The position numbers were made by a program, and so were the translations under genes. 64,000 nucleotides of DNA from an uncultured Clostridia bacterium (GTDB taxonomy: Bacteria; Bacillota; Clostridia; Christensenellales; Borkfalkiaceae), in NCBI GenBank assembly GCA_947631195.1, contig CANRKK010000002.1, positions 1 to 64,000 on the forward strand, written 5' to 3'. The notes beneath the pieces were generated by a model. That model searched no databases. It was not told where the DNA came from and worked only from the letters and a program-made list of their open reading frames with translations. This document shows positions 17,131 through 25,311 of this stretch, piece after piece; the first letter of the stretch is position 1, and each line of letters opens with the position of its first letter.

Positions 17131-17675
17131 ATTTCTATCCTCCTGAAATAAATTTAATTTCGTCCAAACCGTGCAGTAGCGCGGTTTGCACGAGGTTGCT
17201 GCGGTCGTAAAAGGCTTACCGGGTGAAGTAAATTCCCCCTTGCCTTTTTCGGCGTCAGCATTTTTGAACTTTTCGTCCAAACCGCCAAAACGGGGCTTGC
17301 ACGAGGTTGCTGCAAAACTGCAGCGGTTTAAGGGTGCTAACCTTAAATAAGCTATTGCGCACCCGCGTTTTTTGCGGGGCAAACCTTCTCCACCTTGCGG
17401 TGAATACTGCCTACTTTTATCGGTTAATAATCAAAGGGTGTGTATTCCGAAAAGTAGGAAAATTTTGTTTTGCAAGGTTATAAACCAAGCAACTAAGCGG
17501 TAATTACGAAGTCATAGACCAAGCAATTCTGCGGTGGGTAGAAGCGAGCAGAGCAAGGAAAGCGAGCACCGACGACAGGAGCGTACATAGACGTACGTGT
17601 CGTACCGAAGGCTTTAGCCTTACTGAAAGTTGCCGCAGCGCAACACAGCAGAACGCCGCTTATTCGTAGCCGAAA
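17131..17675. repeat. 545-bp repeat-filled gap between rpsL and rpsG
   Basis: No gene. Two related segments containing TTGCACGAGGTTGCTGC lie near 17187-17203 and 17298-17314, preceded each time by GTCCAAACCG, giving a local duplication of about 40 bp. A diverged 3'-end repeat element lies at about 17510-17660 after the rpsL stop. In most Firmicutes rpsL and rpsG are separated by only tens of bases, so this gap is unusual. Confidence 0.6.
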
Positions 17676-18050
17676 TTACTTCTTGGGGCGTTTGGCGCCA
17701 TACCTGGACCGCGCCTGCATCCTCTTGGATACGCCTGCCGTATCGAGCGCGCCACGGATGATGTGGTAACGAACGCCGGGCAAATCCTTAACTCTGCCGC
17801 CGCGGATAAGGACTGACGAGTGCTCCTGAAGGTTGTGGCCTTCGCCGGGAATGTAAACGGTACCTTCCTGCTTGTTGGTCAAACGTACTCTTGCAATCTT
17901 TCTTATGGCCGAGTTGGGCTTTTTGGGAGTAGTGGTCGTAACCTGAAGGCAAACGCCGCGCTTTTGGGGGCATCTGTCCAGAATGGGAGACTTGCTCTTA
18001 TAAACCTGCTTTTCTCTGCCGTTCCTTATGAGCTGGTTGATTGTAGGCAT
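17676..18050 (-). CDS. rpsL: 30S ribosomal protein S12
   Basis: A 124-residue decoding-centre protein. [11 protein letters not shown] and [19 protein letters not shown] identify it; the lysines in TPKKPNS and GRVKDLPG, sites of streptomycin resistance, are wild type. The start follows GGAGGAAACATA. First gene of the str operon; its promoter at 18250-18278 lies 21 bp from the inovirus-like element. Confidence 0.97.
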   Translation of the reverse strand: MPTINQLIRNGREKQVYKSKSPILDRCPQKRGVCLQVTTTTPKKPNSAIRKIARVRLTNKQEGTVYIPGEGHNLQEHSSVLIRGGRVKDLPGVRYHIIRGALDTAGVSKRMQARSRYGAKRPKK

Positions 18051-18249
18051 TATGTTTCCTCCTTTTGTTACTCGGGCTTTTAAGCCCTGTGGAATATATC
18101 ACCCCTGCCGCATACCCTTAAAGCGGAGGAAAAGTGAAAACGTTATTATTAATTCTTACCTAAACGGCGCCGCGGACGACGGGCTATTATATAAATGTAA
18201 AGCGTTAAAAGCTCACCGCAACACTGCGCCATCATAGTACGCAACCGCT

Positions 18250-18278
18250 ATTTTACCAAAGCGTACAGAAATTGTCAA
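18250..18278 (-). promoter_or_regulatory. str operon promoter
   Basis: On the minus strand TTGACA (18273-18278), 17 bp, TAAAAT (18250-18255). The start would be near 18243, giving an rpsL leader of about 190 nt in which I see no gene. The left end of the inserted element is at 18300, just upstream of the -35. Confidence 0.75.
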
Positions 18279-18299
18279 ACGAATTTTCGTCCTTTTTGC

Positions 18300-18315
18300 A
18301 TTTACGGGCGGTATT
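18300..18315 (+). repeat. Left 16-bp terminal direct repeat (attL-like)
   Basis: ATTTACGGGCGGTATT, identical to 29791-29806. It lies 22 bp beyond the -35 of the rpsL promoter and marks the left boundary of the element. Confidence 0.75.
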
Positions 18316-18317
18316 GT

Positions 18318-18339
18318 AAAGTTTTACAATGGTTTAGAA
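18318..18339 (+). repeat. Imperfect terminal inverted repeat, left
   Basis: This 22-nt stretch matches 14 of 22 positions with the reverse complement of 29766-29787 (shared AAAGT at the outer end and TAGAA at the inner end). Both lie 2-3 bp inside the direct repeats, where IS30-type inverted repeats would be expected. Confidence 0.4.
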
Positions 18340-18364
18340 CAGTAAAGGAACTGTTTTAAGCCAT
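18329..18364 (+). other. 15-bp viral-strand hairpin at the left end
   Basis: ATGGTTTAGAACAGT (18329-18343) pairs with ACTGTTTTAAGCCAT (18350-18364) around AAAGGA. Two pairs are G-T, which fit as G-U or G-T on the plus strand but become A-C on the minus strand, so the structure belongs to plus-strand RNA or viral ssDNA. A packaging signal or leader hairpin is plausible. A separate palindrome, TTGTAAAGTTTTACAA, lies at 18314-18329. Confidence 0.6.
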
Positions 18365-18409
18365 TTTCTTTACTGAAATAAACGGGCGGCGGCATTACGC
18401 AAAGGAAAA

Positions 18410-18709
18410 ATGAAAATGAAAGATACGATTAAGGCAAAAGTAGGTTACAAGGTAAGAAGTTTTAGAAATGGGTTTGACGAATTAAGGCCTATAACTGACA
18501 GAGGCGATAATTGTCTTGTATTTGACGGCGACAAAGTTTTATATGCAGCGCAATTACGGTCAATGGACGATTATAAAGACGAATACGTAAACGGCAATAA
18601 TGAATGTGCTGTTAAGTATGAAGTATTTACGACAGTAAAAGGAACCCAATTTATTTATTGGGGCTGTACTGAAACGGGCGAAGACTTTTTAACAAAGGTG
18701 GTTAGGTAA
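18410..18709 (+). CDS. Inovirus-like element protein of unknown function, 99 aa
   Basis: First gene of the element. A 99-residue soluble protein with mixed charge, no signal or membrane segment; probably alpha/beta. The start at 18410 follows AAAGGA; an in-frame ATG at 18416 is an alternative. It ends one base before the SprT-like gene, so the two are co-transcribed and perhaps co-translated. No domain recognised. Early replication or host-interaction function is only a guess from position. Confidence 0.6.
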   Translation: MKMKDTIKAKVGYKVRSFRNGFDELRPITDRGDNCLVFDGDKVLYAAQLRSMDDYKDEYVNGNNECAVKYEVFTTVKGTQFIYWGCTETGEDFLTKVVR

Positions 18710-18710
18710 A

Positions 18711-19331
18711 ATGATAAACGGAACGGAAAAGTATTTAGGGACGGTCAATTACCTTTCACGGCTGTACGACTTTTGCAATGACAAGTTGTTCGGCGGTGAG
18801 CTTACAAAGCCTGTAATCACAGTCCAGCGTGATGAACGCAACAAGACAAACGGCTGGTGGTCGGTTAAAAAGGTTTGGAAAGAGAACGCGGACGACGAGG
18901 GCGAACACGAGCTTAATATGACGGCTCAACAGCTAAATCGCCCCATAACCGCAATAGCGGCTACAATGATACACGAAATGTGTCATCAATACGCAAGCGT
19001 TCACAATATGCAAGACACTTCGCGCTCAGGCAATTACCATAACAAGCTCTTTAAAAAGATAGCCGAAAGCCACGGCTTAACGGTTGAGTGCGAAAAGACA
19101 ATCGGTTGGTCGGTGACGTCCTTGACGGCCGAAACTGCGGCTATGATAGACGAATTTATAAAGGATAACCCTGCCGATATAATCTATCGGTTGCCCGTAT
19201 TTAAGGGCGAATCCGTAAAAACGTCCAGCACTCGCAAATATGTCTGCCCTGTATGCGGAATGTCAGTAAGGGCGACAAAAGAAGTTCATGTGCAATGCGT
19301 TGACTGCAATCAGCTTTTGCAAGAAGAATAA
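18711..19331 (+). CDS. SprT-like zinc metalloprotease domain protein
   Basis: A 206-residue protein. IHEMCHQYASVH supplies the HExxH zinc site of SprT/Spartan-like proteases, with a downstream His in GNYHNKLF. The C-terminus has a zinc ribbon: CPVCGMSVRA and CVDC. Cellular relatives cleave DNA-protein crosslinks. In a rolling-circle element the protease could act on Rep or other proteins covalently bound to DNA; that is inference. It directly follows the 99-aa gene. Confidence 0.8.
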   Translation: MINGTEKYLGTVNYLSRLYDFCNDKLFGGELTKPVITVQRDERNKTNGWWSVKKVWKENADDEGEHELNMTAQQLNRPITAIAATMIHEMCHQYASVHNMQDTSRSGNYHNKLFKKIAESHGLTVECEKTIGWSVTSLTAETAAMIDEFIKDNPADIIYRLPVFKGESVKTSSTRKYVCPVCGMSVRATKEVHVQCVDCNQLLQEE

Positions 19332-19535
19332 AGCCCACACCTGCGCCGTTGACTCCTTGCGGCGTTAAAATCGGCGGGGGCGACCTCCACCCCCGCTATA
19401 TATCGGGAAACGCAAGCGCGGAACAGACGGAAAAGTTTGTTGGGGCGGTGCAAATCCGTTATTCCCGACCAGCCCGAAAGGGCAAATAAAAATACGGGTG
19501 CTATATCCGACAAGTAGCAAAGGAATTACAAAAAA
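19332..19535 (+). other. Intergenic stretch inside the element
   Basis: About 200 bp without a gene. GGCGGGGGCGACCTCCACCCCCGC (in part) around 19371-19394 can fold into a GC hairpin. The motif ACGGGTGCTATA near 19494 is echoed by ACGGGTGCTTTA near 20154; both precede gene starts. Confidence 0.35.
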
Positions 19536-19994
19536 ATGGCAAACGAAAAGAACGTAAAGGCATTTGTAGCGGAAACGACCCAAGACGGTAATTTTGTTAT
19601 TGTGCGCGAGCCCATAAAGGGCGCGAACGGAAAGCAACTTCAAACGCAAGACGGGCGTTTATATTACGCCTATTTGCTCCGCGGTAAACTTCGCGGGCGC
19701 GATGTCAAAGTGGATTTCAGCCCGAAAGACAAAGGCGGCTATGAGCTGTTAGACCTTGTATTTGACGTATCGCCCAAGGCAGAGTTGATAATAGCAGAAG
19801 TTGTGCAGGAAATGAACGGCGTAAAAAGCCGCCGTACGGTTTATACGGTCAATACCGTTGACGAGGACGGGCAAATCTGGAAATCTGAAGTCAGACCGAG
19901 CCGTACGAGCGACAGGGACACGCTTGCAATGTTGATAACTTTAATCGGCGCACAGGTAAAAACGGAAGTTAAGGAAACTGCCGAAACGGCATAA
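19536..19994 (+). CDS. Unknown 152-aa protein; possible ssDNA-binding protein
   Basis: A 152-residue protein that looks beta-rich and highly charged, with many Lys, Arg, Glu and Asp and no membrane segment. Segments such as LYYAYLLRGKLRGRDVKVDF and RRTVYTVNTVDEDGQIWKSE alternate hydrophobic and charged residues like an OB-fold. Inoviruses need an ssDNA-binding protein (gV type), and the position among early genes fits, but no signature proves it. The ribosome binding site is AAAGGA before the ATG at 19536. Confidence 0.5.
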   Translation: MANEKNVKAFVAETTQDGNFVIVREPIKGANGKQLQTQDGRLYYAYLLRGKLRGRDVKVDFSPKDKGGYELLDLVFDVSPKAELIIAEVVQEMNGVKSRRTVYTVNTVDEDGQIWKSEVRPSRTSDRDTLAMLITLIGAQVKTEVKETAETA

Positions 19995-20083
19995 CCGAAA
20001 GTGCGCTTTAAAATATAAGGACAACCCCGTCTGCGGAAATGTGGACGGGGCTGACCCATACAATTATCTTTATCGGAAAAATT

Positions 20084-20112
20084 CCCCGCAGGGGTGTTGC
20101 TCCCTGCAAGGG
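20084..20112 (+). other. Tandem mini-hairpins, copy A
   Basis: CCCCGCAGGGG (20084-20094) and CCCTGCAAGGG (20102-20112), each followed by TGTT or TGAT. The same arrangement recurs before the rep gene (26997-27027), and a single version follows it (28259-28268). They may be regulatory RNA or ssDNA structures; no known riboswitch is recognised. Nothing else is seen in 19995-20247 beyond a GCCCCGTCC/GGACGGGG-type stem at about 20023-20050. Confidence 0.45.
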
Positions 20113-20247
20113 TGATAAAAAATGACAGACGGAACGGACGGATAGACAAAAAGACGGGTGCTTTAACAATATAAGCCATAATGAACCAAGCACGTTTTTG
20201 TAGACGGACAGTAAAAAAATAAATTAAAAGGACGGTGATTAAAAATT

Positions 20248-20502
20248 ATGGCAAAGAAACATACGGCTCAAGAGCGTAAGGCATACCATATGGGTCGCGC
20301 ATATGCCGCGGCGAAAATGGGCAAACGTGTTAAATGCTCGGACGAAAAGACCAAACGGTCTTTCAGAAACGGAGTAAATTCCGTAAGAAACAGCAAGGCA
20401 AAAAACAAGCGCAAACAGCAATGCGCGAATTGCGGCGCACCCCTCTATGTTGTAAACGGTGACGGCGTTGTAGTCGGCAAAGTAGCAGGAGGTGCAGTAT
20501 GA
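20248..20502 (+). CDS. Small basic protein with a CxxC knuckle, 84 aa
   Basis: An 84-residue basic protein. Residues 1-55 are rich in Lys and Arg; CANCGAPLYVV near the C-terminus has one CxxC pair. There is no signal or membrane segment, so it is not a canonical major coat protein. Its stop overlaps the start of the next gene (ATGA at 20499-20502), indicating translational coupling. A DNA-binding or packaging role would fit the charge but is unproven. Confidence 0.55.
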   Translation: MAKKHTAQERKAYHMGRAYAAAKMGKRVKCSDEKTKRSFRNGVNSVRNSKAKNKRKQQCANCGAPLYVVNGDGVVVGKVAGGAV

Positions 20503-21545
20503 GAAGATCAACTTTAAATGCGATAATTGCGTTTGTGCTTGTGGTTGTCCTTGCAATAGGTGTAACCATAACATGCGCAATAGGTTCTTCGGGCTTTACA
20601 AATTCCAATTTTTCGACGTGGTTCAACAGCTGGGGTAAAGGCAGCAAAGTTGAACAGGAAATTGTCGATCAACATGACAGCGGGCTCATAAGCCCGGGCG
20701 AGGCCTCTGGCGACGGAATGAAGATAACGGCGGCAACGATTGCGTCGTCGCTGTACGAGACATACGGCATTTCACCAATAGCGGAAGCCGCGTTGACGCT
20801 CACGGTGACCCCCACTCCGGCCGACGCCGAGCTTACGGGCGGCAAGTTCACCATAGCGTTTAAAAACGCCTCGTCCGCATGGGCGACGGGCAAAACGGTA
20901 ACGGAGTACGTAACGCTGAGCCAGAGCAACGAAAAGCAGGCGACGGTGAGCTGCTTGAAGGCGTTCGGCGAGCCGATAGTCATAACCTACACGGTAAAGG
21001 GCGAAAACGGCGCCAACAAAACTGCAACTTACCAGCTTGACTACAGGGCAAGAATCACGGGCGCCGCAAGAGGTCTATTATTAAACAATAGTGAGCGTTA
21101 TGATATACACGGCGATGAGGCGTATGAGTATGTAAATCCTACTTCTCTTGATGCAACGCTTTTGTTCAGTGAGCATACGATACAGGAAACATTCACAATC
21201 ACATCCTGTAAAATTGCATTGTCAGATGTGGCAAAAGCCCAACTGAAAGAACAGAACATAACACCTGTTAAGAACGAAATAACAAATGGAGCAAAAATAA
21301 GTGGGGCTGAATTAACGTGGGATATAACGGGTTTAATGGATACCATTTTTGGCGCTACGGCATGGAAAACTGCGGCTTTCAGAGAGGTTGCGGAAAATGG
21401 GACGTGCCTTTTTAATATATTTATAACTGTAACTGATGGTTATAGTGAATGTATAGTTGATGATGAAGGCATTGGTTTTAGGGAAGGTTTCCCCAAGGCG
21501 GCGCAGAGCGTGCAGTTTTCGGGCGGGAGCCAGCACACATTCTAA
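20499..21545 (+). CDS. Secreted or membrane-anchored virion protein candidate, 348 aa
   Basis: A 348-residue protein. Residues 8-30 (AIIAFVLVVVLAIGVTITCA) are a signal-anchor; the rest is an extracytoplasmic Ser/Thr/Ala-rich beta-type domain with no second membrane segment. It occupies the place where inoviruses encode coat proteins, upstream of adsorption and assembly genes. It is followed by a strong hairpin (21557-21587), as gene VIII is in Ff phages. I do not recognise the fold. It may be a coat, adsorption or surface-display protein. Confidence 0.55.
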   Translation: MRRSTLNAIIAFVLVVVLAIGVTITCAIGSSGFTNSNFSTWFNSWGKGSKVEQEIVDQHDSGLISPGEASGDGMKITAATIASSLYETYGISPIAEAALTLTVTPTPADAELTGGKFTIAFKNASSAWATGKTVTEYVTLSQSNEKQATVSCLKAFGEPIVITYTVKGENGANKTATYQLDYRARITGAARGLLLNNSERYDIHGDEAYEYVNPTSLDATLLFSEHTIQETFTITSCKIALSDVAKAQLKEQNITPVKNEITNGAKISGAELTWDITGLMDTIFGATAWKTAAFREVAENGTCLFNIFITVTDGYSECIVDDEGIGFREGFPKAAQSVQFSGGSQHTF

Positions 21546-21556
21546 AGACAGGAACG

Positions 21557-21587
21557 GCAAGCCGGGGGAAATTTCTCCCGGTTCTGC
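21557..21587 (+). other. Intergenic hairpin after the 348-aa gene
   Basis: CCGGGGGAAA (21562-21571) pairs with TTTCTCCCGG (21572-21581), with an outer GGCA/TGCC extension. There is no T run, so it may be a partial terminator, an RNA-stability element or an ssDNA structure separating two expression blocks. Confidence 0.45.
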
Positions 21588-21610
21588 CGCCTTATAGTGC
21601 GAGGTAAAAA

Positions 21611-22534
21611 ATGAGCAATTCGGGCAAAGGGATAAAGGCAGCGGCGTTGGCGTTTGCCGTAGTAATATTTGCGGGGCTTGTTGCCGCAATAGTGTTTATA
21701 TACAAGTTCAATAACGGCTTTTACGTTGAGTATAACGGCAATAAAATTCTTACTGCAGAGAGTGAAATTGAATTAAAAACAGATAGTCAATACCGTTTTA
21801 ACGTAAAGTATGCTTTTGACAATTCCAATGTTAAGCTGCAGGACTACAATGTTAAAATTGTGCCACACGTTACAAAAGATTTCTACTTCTACGTTGATGA
21901 TGTACCGGTTATTTTCTCTGAAATAGATCTGAGTCATGCTTTCCGCCTTTGGAAGTACGACGGCTATTTTGACCTTCAACTGATACGCGATTTGACATTC
22001 GGCAATGTATTAAGACGAGCTGCCGGCGGCGGTGCTATAACTATGTTACCCGACAACGCGCTTACGGACAACCCCTATCCTTTTACTATACAAATTTCTT
22101 CATATGACAGTAGCGTTACATATAATATTCACTTCACCCTTGTTGAGTCCGGCAGCAGTCAAACAGGTGATACTGAACATGGCAGCACCGAGCCCGGCGG
22201 CAGTCAAACAGACGGCACTGAAACGGAAAAAATCTTATATGATATTAGTTATGAAGTCCATGGCTCACTGTCCGATATCTATATAAGTACTAATATCCCC
22301 AAACAAGCCTCAGCGGGTGAAAATGTAACGTTTTTTGCGTATATTGAAGAGCCGGAAGTAGCAAAAGAACATATAATCGAATCCATAGCTGTACGCCTGT
22401 CGTCCGGTGAATTTTATATACAGGGCTTACAGCCCAACGACGGTGTATATAGCTTTATAATGCCTGACCTTAAAGCCATGTATGAAGATTGGTATGTTAC
22501 TGTGTATATATACACCCGGCATGTTGTCAATTGA
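21611..22534 (+). CDS. Membrane-anchored element protein, 307 aa
   Basis: A 307-residue protein with one N-terminal membrane segment (about residues 9-31) and an extracytoplasmic remainder. Two beta-type domains (about 35-175 and 210-307) are joined by a flexible linker with repeated GGSQTDGT/SSQTGDT units, like the glycine-rich linkers between pIII domains of filamentous phages. That resemblance suggests an adsorption protein, but there is no sequence match I can name. It begins 65 bp after the previous gene behind GCGAGGT. Confidence 0.55.
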   Translation: MSNSGKGIKAAALAFAVVIFAGLVAAIVFIYKFNNGFYVEYNGNKILTAESEIELKTDSQYRFNVKYAFDNSNVKLQDYNVKIVPHVTKDFYFYVDDVPVIFSEIDLSHAFRLWKYDGYFDLQLIRDLTFGNVLRRAAGGGAITMLPDNALTDNPYPFTIQISSYDSSVTYNIHFTLVESGSSQTGDTEHGSTEPGGSQTDGTETEKILYDISYEVHGSLSDIYISTNIPKQASAGENVTFFAYIEEPEVAKEHIIESIAVRLSSGEFYIQGLQPNDGVYSFIMPDLKAMYEDWYVTVYIYTRHVVN

Positions 22535-22542
22535 GGTGAATT

Positions 22543-24087
22543 ATGAAAAAACGACAATATATATACCTGCAAATTGTAATTGCAATTTGCGCGGCAATAT
22601 TATTTTTCATACTTTTTCTCCCGGGTTTCGGCGCGGTAAATGCCCGCGCCGAGACTTCGGCGGGCACGGTTTACGATAATTCAAGCGTTTTAAAAGATTT
22701 GCAAAAATCGCGCGATTTTAAGATAGAGGACTATCCTCACGATCCCTCGGATTACTCCATTTACGTAATACAGGTTGCGGAGAGCGATAAAGGCTTTTTA
22801 TATTTATATACATACCAGCCCAGCCAAAATAAAACGCCGCTTACCGCAACACAGATAAATATGTCCCTTGCCGAAAGCGTTACGGGAACGCAATTATATG
22901 ATTTACAGCAGGTCGGCACAAACGGAGTTTTTGCCAAATATCTTGTCAAGGGCGTAACCGTTAAAAACGACCCTATAAGATACTATAACATAACAAGTAT
23001 TTACCGAGATTGGGACGAGAAGTTGGACGGTAAAAGCGAAAACAACAATATAAAAAACGGCAAGGCTTTTGCTGTGCGTAACGTTTATTACGTCATTACC
23101 GAAAATGGGCAATTGCACTATTACCGCAAGCCTACTTATGTGGTAAATATTATAGATCCGTATGTGGATTTTTTAACCTACAGCGACAGTGCGCCAGGAG
23201 TTTTACCACCTGTTGCTCTTTTTCCTTTGTTTGATGGTTTTGTTAAATGGAATATGTTTGATTCTCATTATATTGCTTTTTCAACCGATTGGGATATTGA
23301 TAGACTGTTATCCGCCGACGTGAGTTACTACTATAAGTCCGCAACGGGGAAATGCGACAAGTTGTTCGGTTTTGTTAACGTTTCACCTTCTTGGGAATAT
23401 GGTGAAGAACATTTCCAAAGTGTAACGTTGAGTTATGACGACGTATATACCTTTGAGGGCTCTGCGCATTATGTTAATCGTAAAAACATATATTCCTGGA
23501 ATAGGATTCAAAGCGTTGCCGAATTTATATCAACCGAGGAATATCTGACGGACGAAACAAAAGCAAATTTGCAGGGTAAGCAATGGGTATTAAGATTTGC
23601 AGAAACGGAACGTACGCAAAATCAAACCGATTGGTTTGCTGGTGCTTATACCAATTACCGTGTTGATTGGACTGTTGTAGACCGTGTAACAATATTGAGG
23701 CTTGAATTTGAAACAGACGGAGTTGTTTATAACCTCGGCACCGTAAGCGATATTGTAAGCGGGGATAATTTATCGGGCAATTTTGACGTAAAAGAAAATA
23801 TAGGTTTTTGGGAATATATATGGCGTTGTGTAGTTCGCCTATTTAACGGCACGGCAACTTTTATTGAGGCGGTTGTGGCGGTTTTGGCTATATTTGTCTG
23901 CGTCCTCGCTCTGCCTATACTTTTAACGGTTTTAAGTCTTGTATTTCCCGCTTTCGGATCGGTTATGAAAGTGATACTAAAAGGTTTATGGATTGTTATA
24001 AAATACTTCTTTATAGGCCTGTGGTATGTAATTTCTGCGCCTGTGCGGTTGATAATTTTAATCGTACATAAAGTACGGGGTGAATAA
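22543..24087 (+). CDS. Exported protein with C-terminal membrane segments; minor coat candidate
   Basis: A 514-residue protein. Residues 1-36 are a signal peptide ending in NARAE. A large ectodomain rich in Tyr and Asp follows. Residues about 415-505 contain two or more hydrophobic helices (AVVAVLAIFVCVLALPILLT and VILKGLWIVIKYFFIGLWYV). Signal, ectodomain and C-terminal membrane anchor is the layout of inovirus pIII; the multiple helices also recall pVI. It overlaps the start of the Zot-like gene by one base, the usual pIII/pVI-pI order. Confidence 0.6.
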   Translation: MKKRQYIYLQIVIAICAAILFFILFLPGFGAVNARAETSAGTVYDNSSVLKDLQKSRDFKIEDYPHDPSDYSIYVIQVAESDKGFLYLYTYQPSQNKTPLTATQINMSLAESVTGTQLYDLQQVGTNGVFAKYLVKGVTVKNDPIRYYNITSIYRDWDEKLDGKSENNNIKNGKAFAVRNVYYVITENGQLHYYRKPTYVVNIIDPYVDFLTYSDSAPGVLPPVALFPLFDGFVKWNMFDSHYIAFSTDWDIDRLLSADVSYYYKSATGKCDKLFGFVNVSPSWEYGEEHFQSVTLSYDDVYTFEGSAHYVNRKNIYSWNRIQSVAEFISTEEYLTDETKANLQGKQWVLRFAETERTQNQTDWFAGAYTNYRVDWTVVDRVTILRLEFETDGVVYNLGTVSDIVSGDNLSGNFDVKENIGFWEYIWRCVVRLFNGTATFIEAVVAVLAIFVCVLALPILLTVLSLVFPAFGSVMKVILKGLWIVIKYFFIGLWYVISAPVRLIILIVHKVRGE

Positions 24088-24902
24088 TGATAACAATAAT
24101 TTTTGCTCCGCCGCGGACGGGTAAAACGTGTTTTTTAACGCATATCGCACGGGAAACGGCCTTTGACCGCTCCCGCAACCACGCCATGCAAAGTGAAATA
24201 CTTTTAAAGCAGTCCAACGGCTTTGACTGTTTAAAAACTGTTCCAGTGCACTGCGTTTCGGCAAACTATGATTTGCGGTTACATAAATTCGGCTACCGTC
24301 CGAGGTTTAACCGCCGCATAAATCCGTTTCGGCTTGGGTTTGTAAATTCATTCGTCCAAACTCATTTTACCTTGCCGTACGAGTGTATTTGCATAACCGA
24401 GGCGCAAAAGTATTTGAACAGCCGCATGTCAATGTACTTTCCCGAATGGCAAAGCCGCTGGTATGAACAGCACGGGCATAACGACCTTGATATTTGGCTT
24501 GATACTCAGCGGCCATTGCTTATTGACGTAAATATCCGCGAACTTTCGCAATTTGTTGAAATAGTAAAGCTGGACAAGCGTTACGACGGCTTCGGGCGGG
24601 TGCGCTCGCTGAAGTGGCACATACGTCATATAGACAACAGCGGCTTGTTTGACAAGTACATGGCAAGCGGCAAGACGGACAAGTCCTGCTACACCGAAAG
24701 CACGGTTACTGCCGATTATAACGTTTTTGATTGCTATGACAGTCAAAGCTGTAAGCCAAAGTTTTATGCCGGGCATTTTGACGAAGATTTTGACTATTCT
24801 CCCGCCGTTCCGTGTTCGGACGATTTAAGCGGTTATATAAAATACCTCGAAGAAAATGACGACGAGCTTCCGAGCGGATTCTATCGCAAAAGGACGGTGT
24901 GA
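24087..24902 (+). CDS. Zot/pI-family phage assembly ATPase
   Basis: A 271-residue P-loop ATPase. FAPPRTGKTCFL is the Walker A motif near the N-terminus. CICITEAQKYL is the Walker B region, in the place of the family's hhhhDEAQ. HGHNDLDIWLDTQRPLLIDV matches the Zot motif 'RHxGxDIxxxTQ'. These motifs together are diagnostic of inovirus pI/Zot, which powers ssDNA packaging and extrusion through the membrane. Unlike Gram-negative pI I see no clear membrane segment. It is tightly coupled to the genes on both sides. This is the main evidence that the element is an inovirus. Confidence 0.85.
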   Translation: MITIIFAPPRTGKTCFLTHIARETAFDRSRNHAMQSEILLKQSNGFDCLKTVPVHCVSANYDLRLHKFGYRPRFNRRINPFRLGFVNSFVQTHFTLPYECICITEAQKYLNSRMSMYFPEWQSRWYEQHGHNDLDIWLDTQRPLLIDVNIRELSQFVEIVKLDKRYDGFGRVRSLKWHIRHIDNSGLFDKYMASGKTDKSCYTESTVTADYNVFDCYDSQSCKPKFYAGHFDEDFDYSPAVPCSDDLSGYIKYLEENDDELPSGFYRKRTV

Positions 24903-25309
24903 CAGTGATTAACTATAACAAAAACGTGCTCATCAACGAGTGCCTTACAACTTATTACGACACTTTTGCGCATACACTCGATACAGCGGACTATGTGCCC
25001 GAAAAATTCAACAATAAGATTTTAAAGTATATTTTCAAAAACATGCGCAAGCAGTTCCGTCGTTTGGATAAAGAGGACAAACGCTATCAGGCTGCGCTGC
25101 AGGCAAAGGAAAATGAAAAGTTAAAGCGCGCAAAGGCCAAGATTGCGGCGGAAAACAAGGCAAAAAAGCGGCTTGAAAAATTGCAGGCTCCGCTTTTGAA
25201 GTTTAAAGAAAAGCAGGAATTAAAGGCGCAAAAGAAACAATTTAAAGCCGAATTTAAGCAATACAAAGCCGACTTCCGGCGACAGAAAAAACAATCCAAG
25301 AGGAAATAA
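24899..25309 (+). CDS. Lys/Glu-rich coiled-coil protein, 136 aa
   Basis: A 136-residue protein starting with GTG at 24899, overlapping the Zot stop by 4 bp. Residues about 45-136 are one long helix made of Lys, Ala, Glu, Gln and Phe (FKEKQELKAQKKQFKAEFK), likely a coiled coil with strong positive charge. It could bind the ATPase, the membrane surface or ssDNA. No family recognised. Confidence 0.55.
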   Translation: MTVINYNKNVLINECLTTYYDTFAHTLDTADYVPEKFNNKILKYIFKNMRKQFRRLDKEDKRYQAALQAKENEKLKRAKAKIAAENKAKKRLEKLQAPLLKFKEKQELKAQKKQFKAEFKQYKADFRRQKKQSKRK

Positions 25310-25311
25310 TT

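Noticed and set aside
16660-17382. A longer S7 protein starting at 17382
   Set aside because: The upstream extension is repeat DNA; the ATG at 17130 has a perfect AGGAGG and the conserved S7 N-terminus.
18300-18315. The 16-bp end repeat as a dif/XerCD site
   Set aside because: It lacks the two inverted recombinase arms and the Firmicutes dif pattern; an IS30 transposase is present instead, so Xer integration is not supported.
20084-20112. Guanidine-II (mini-ykkC) riboswitch
   Set aside because: The tandem hairpins have GCA or GTAA loops rather than the ACGR loops of that class.
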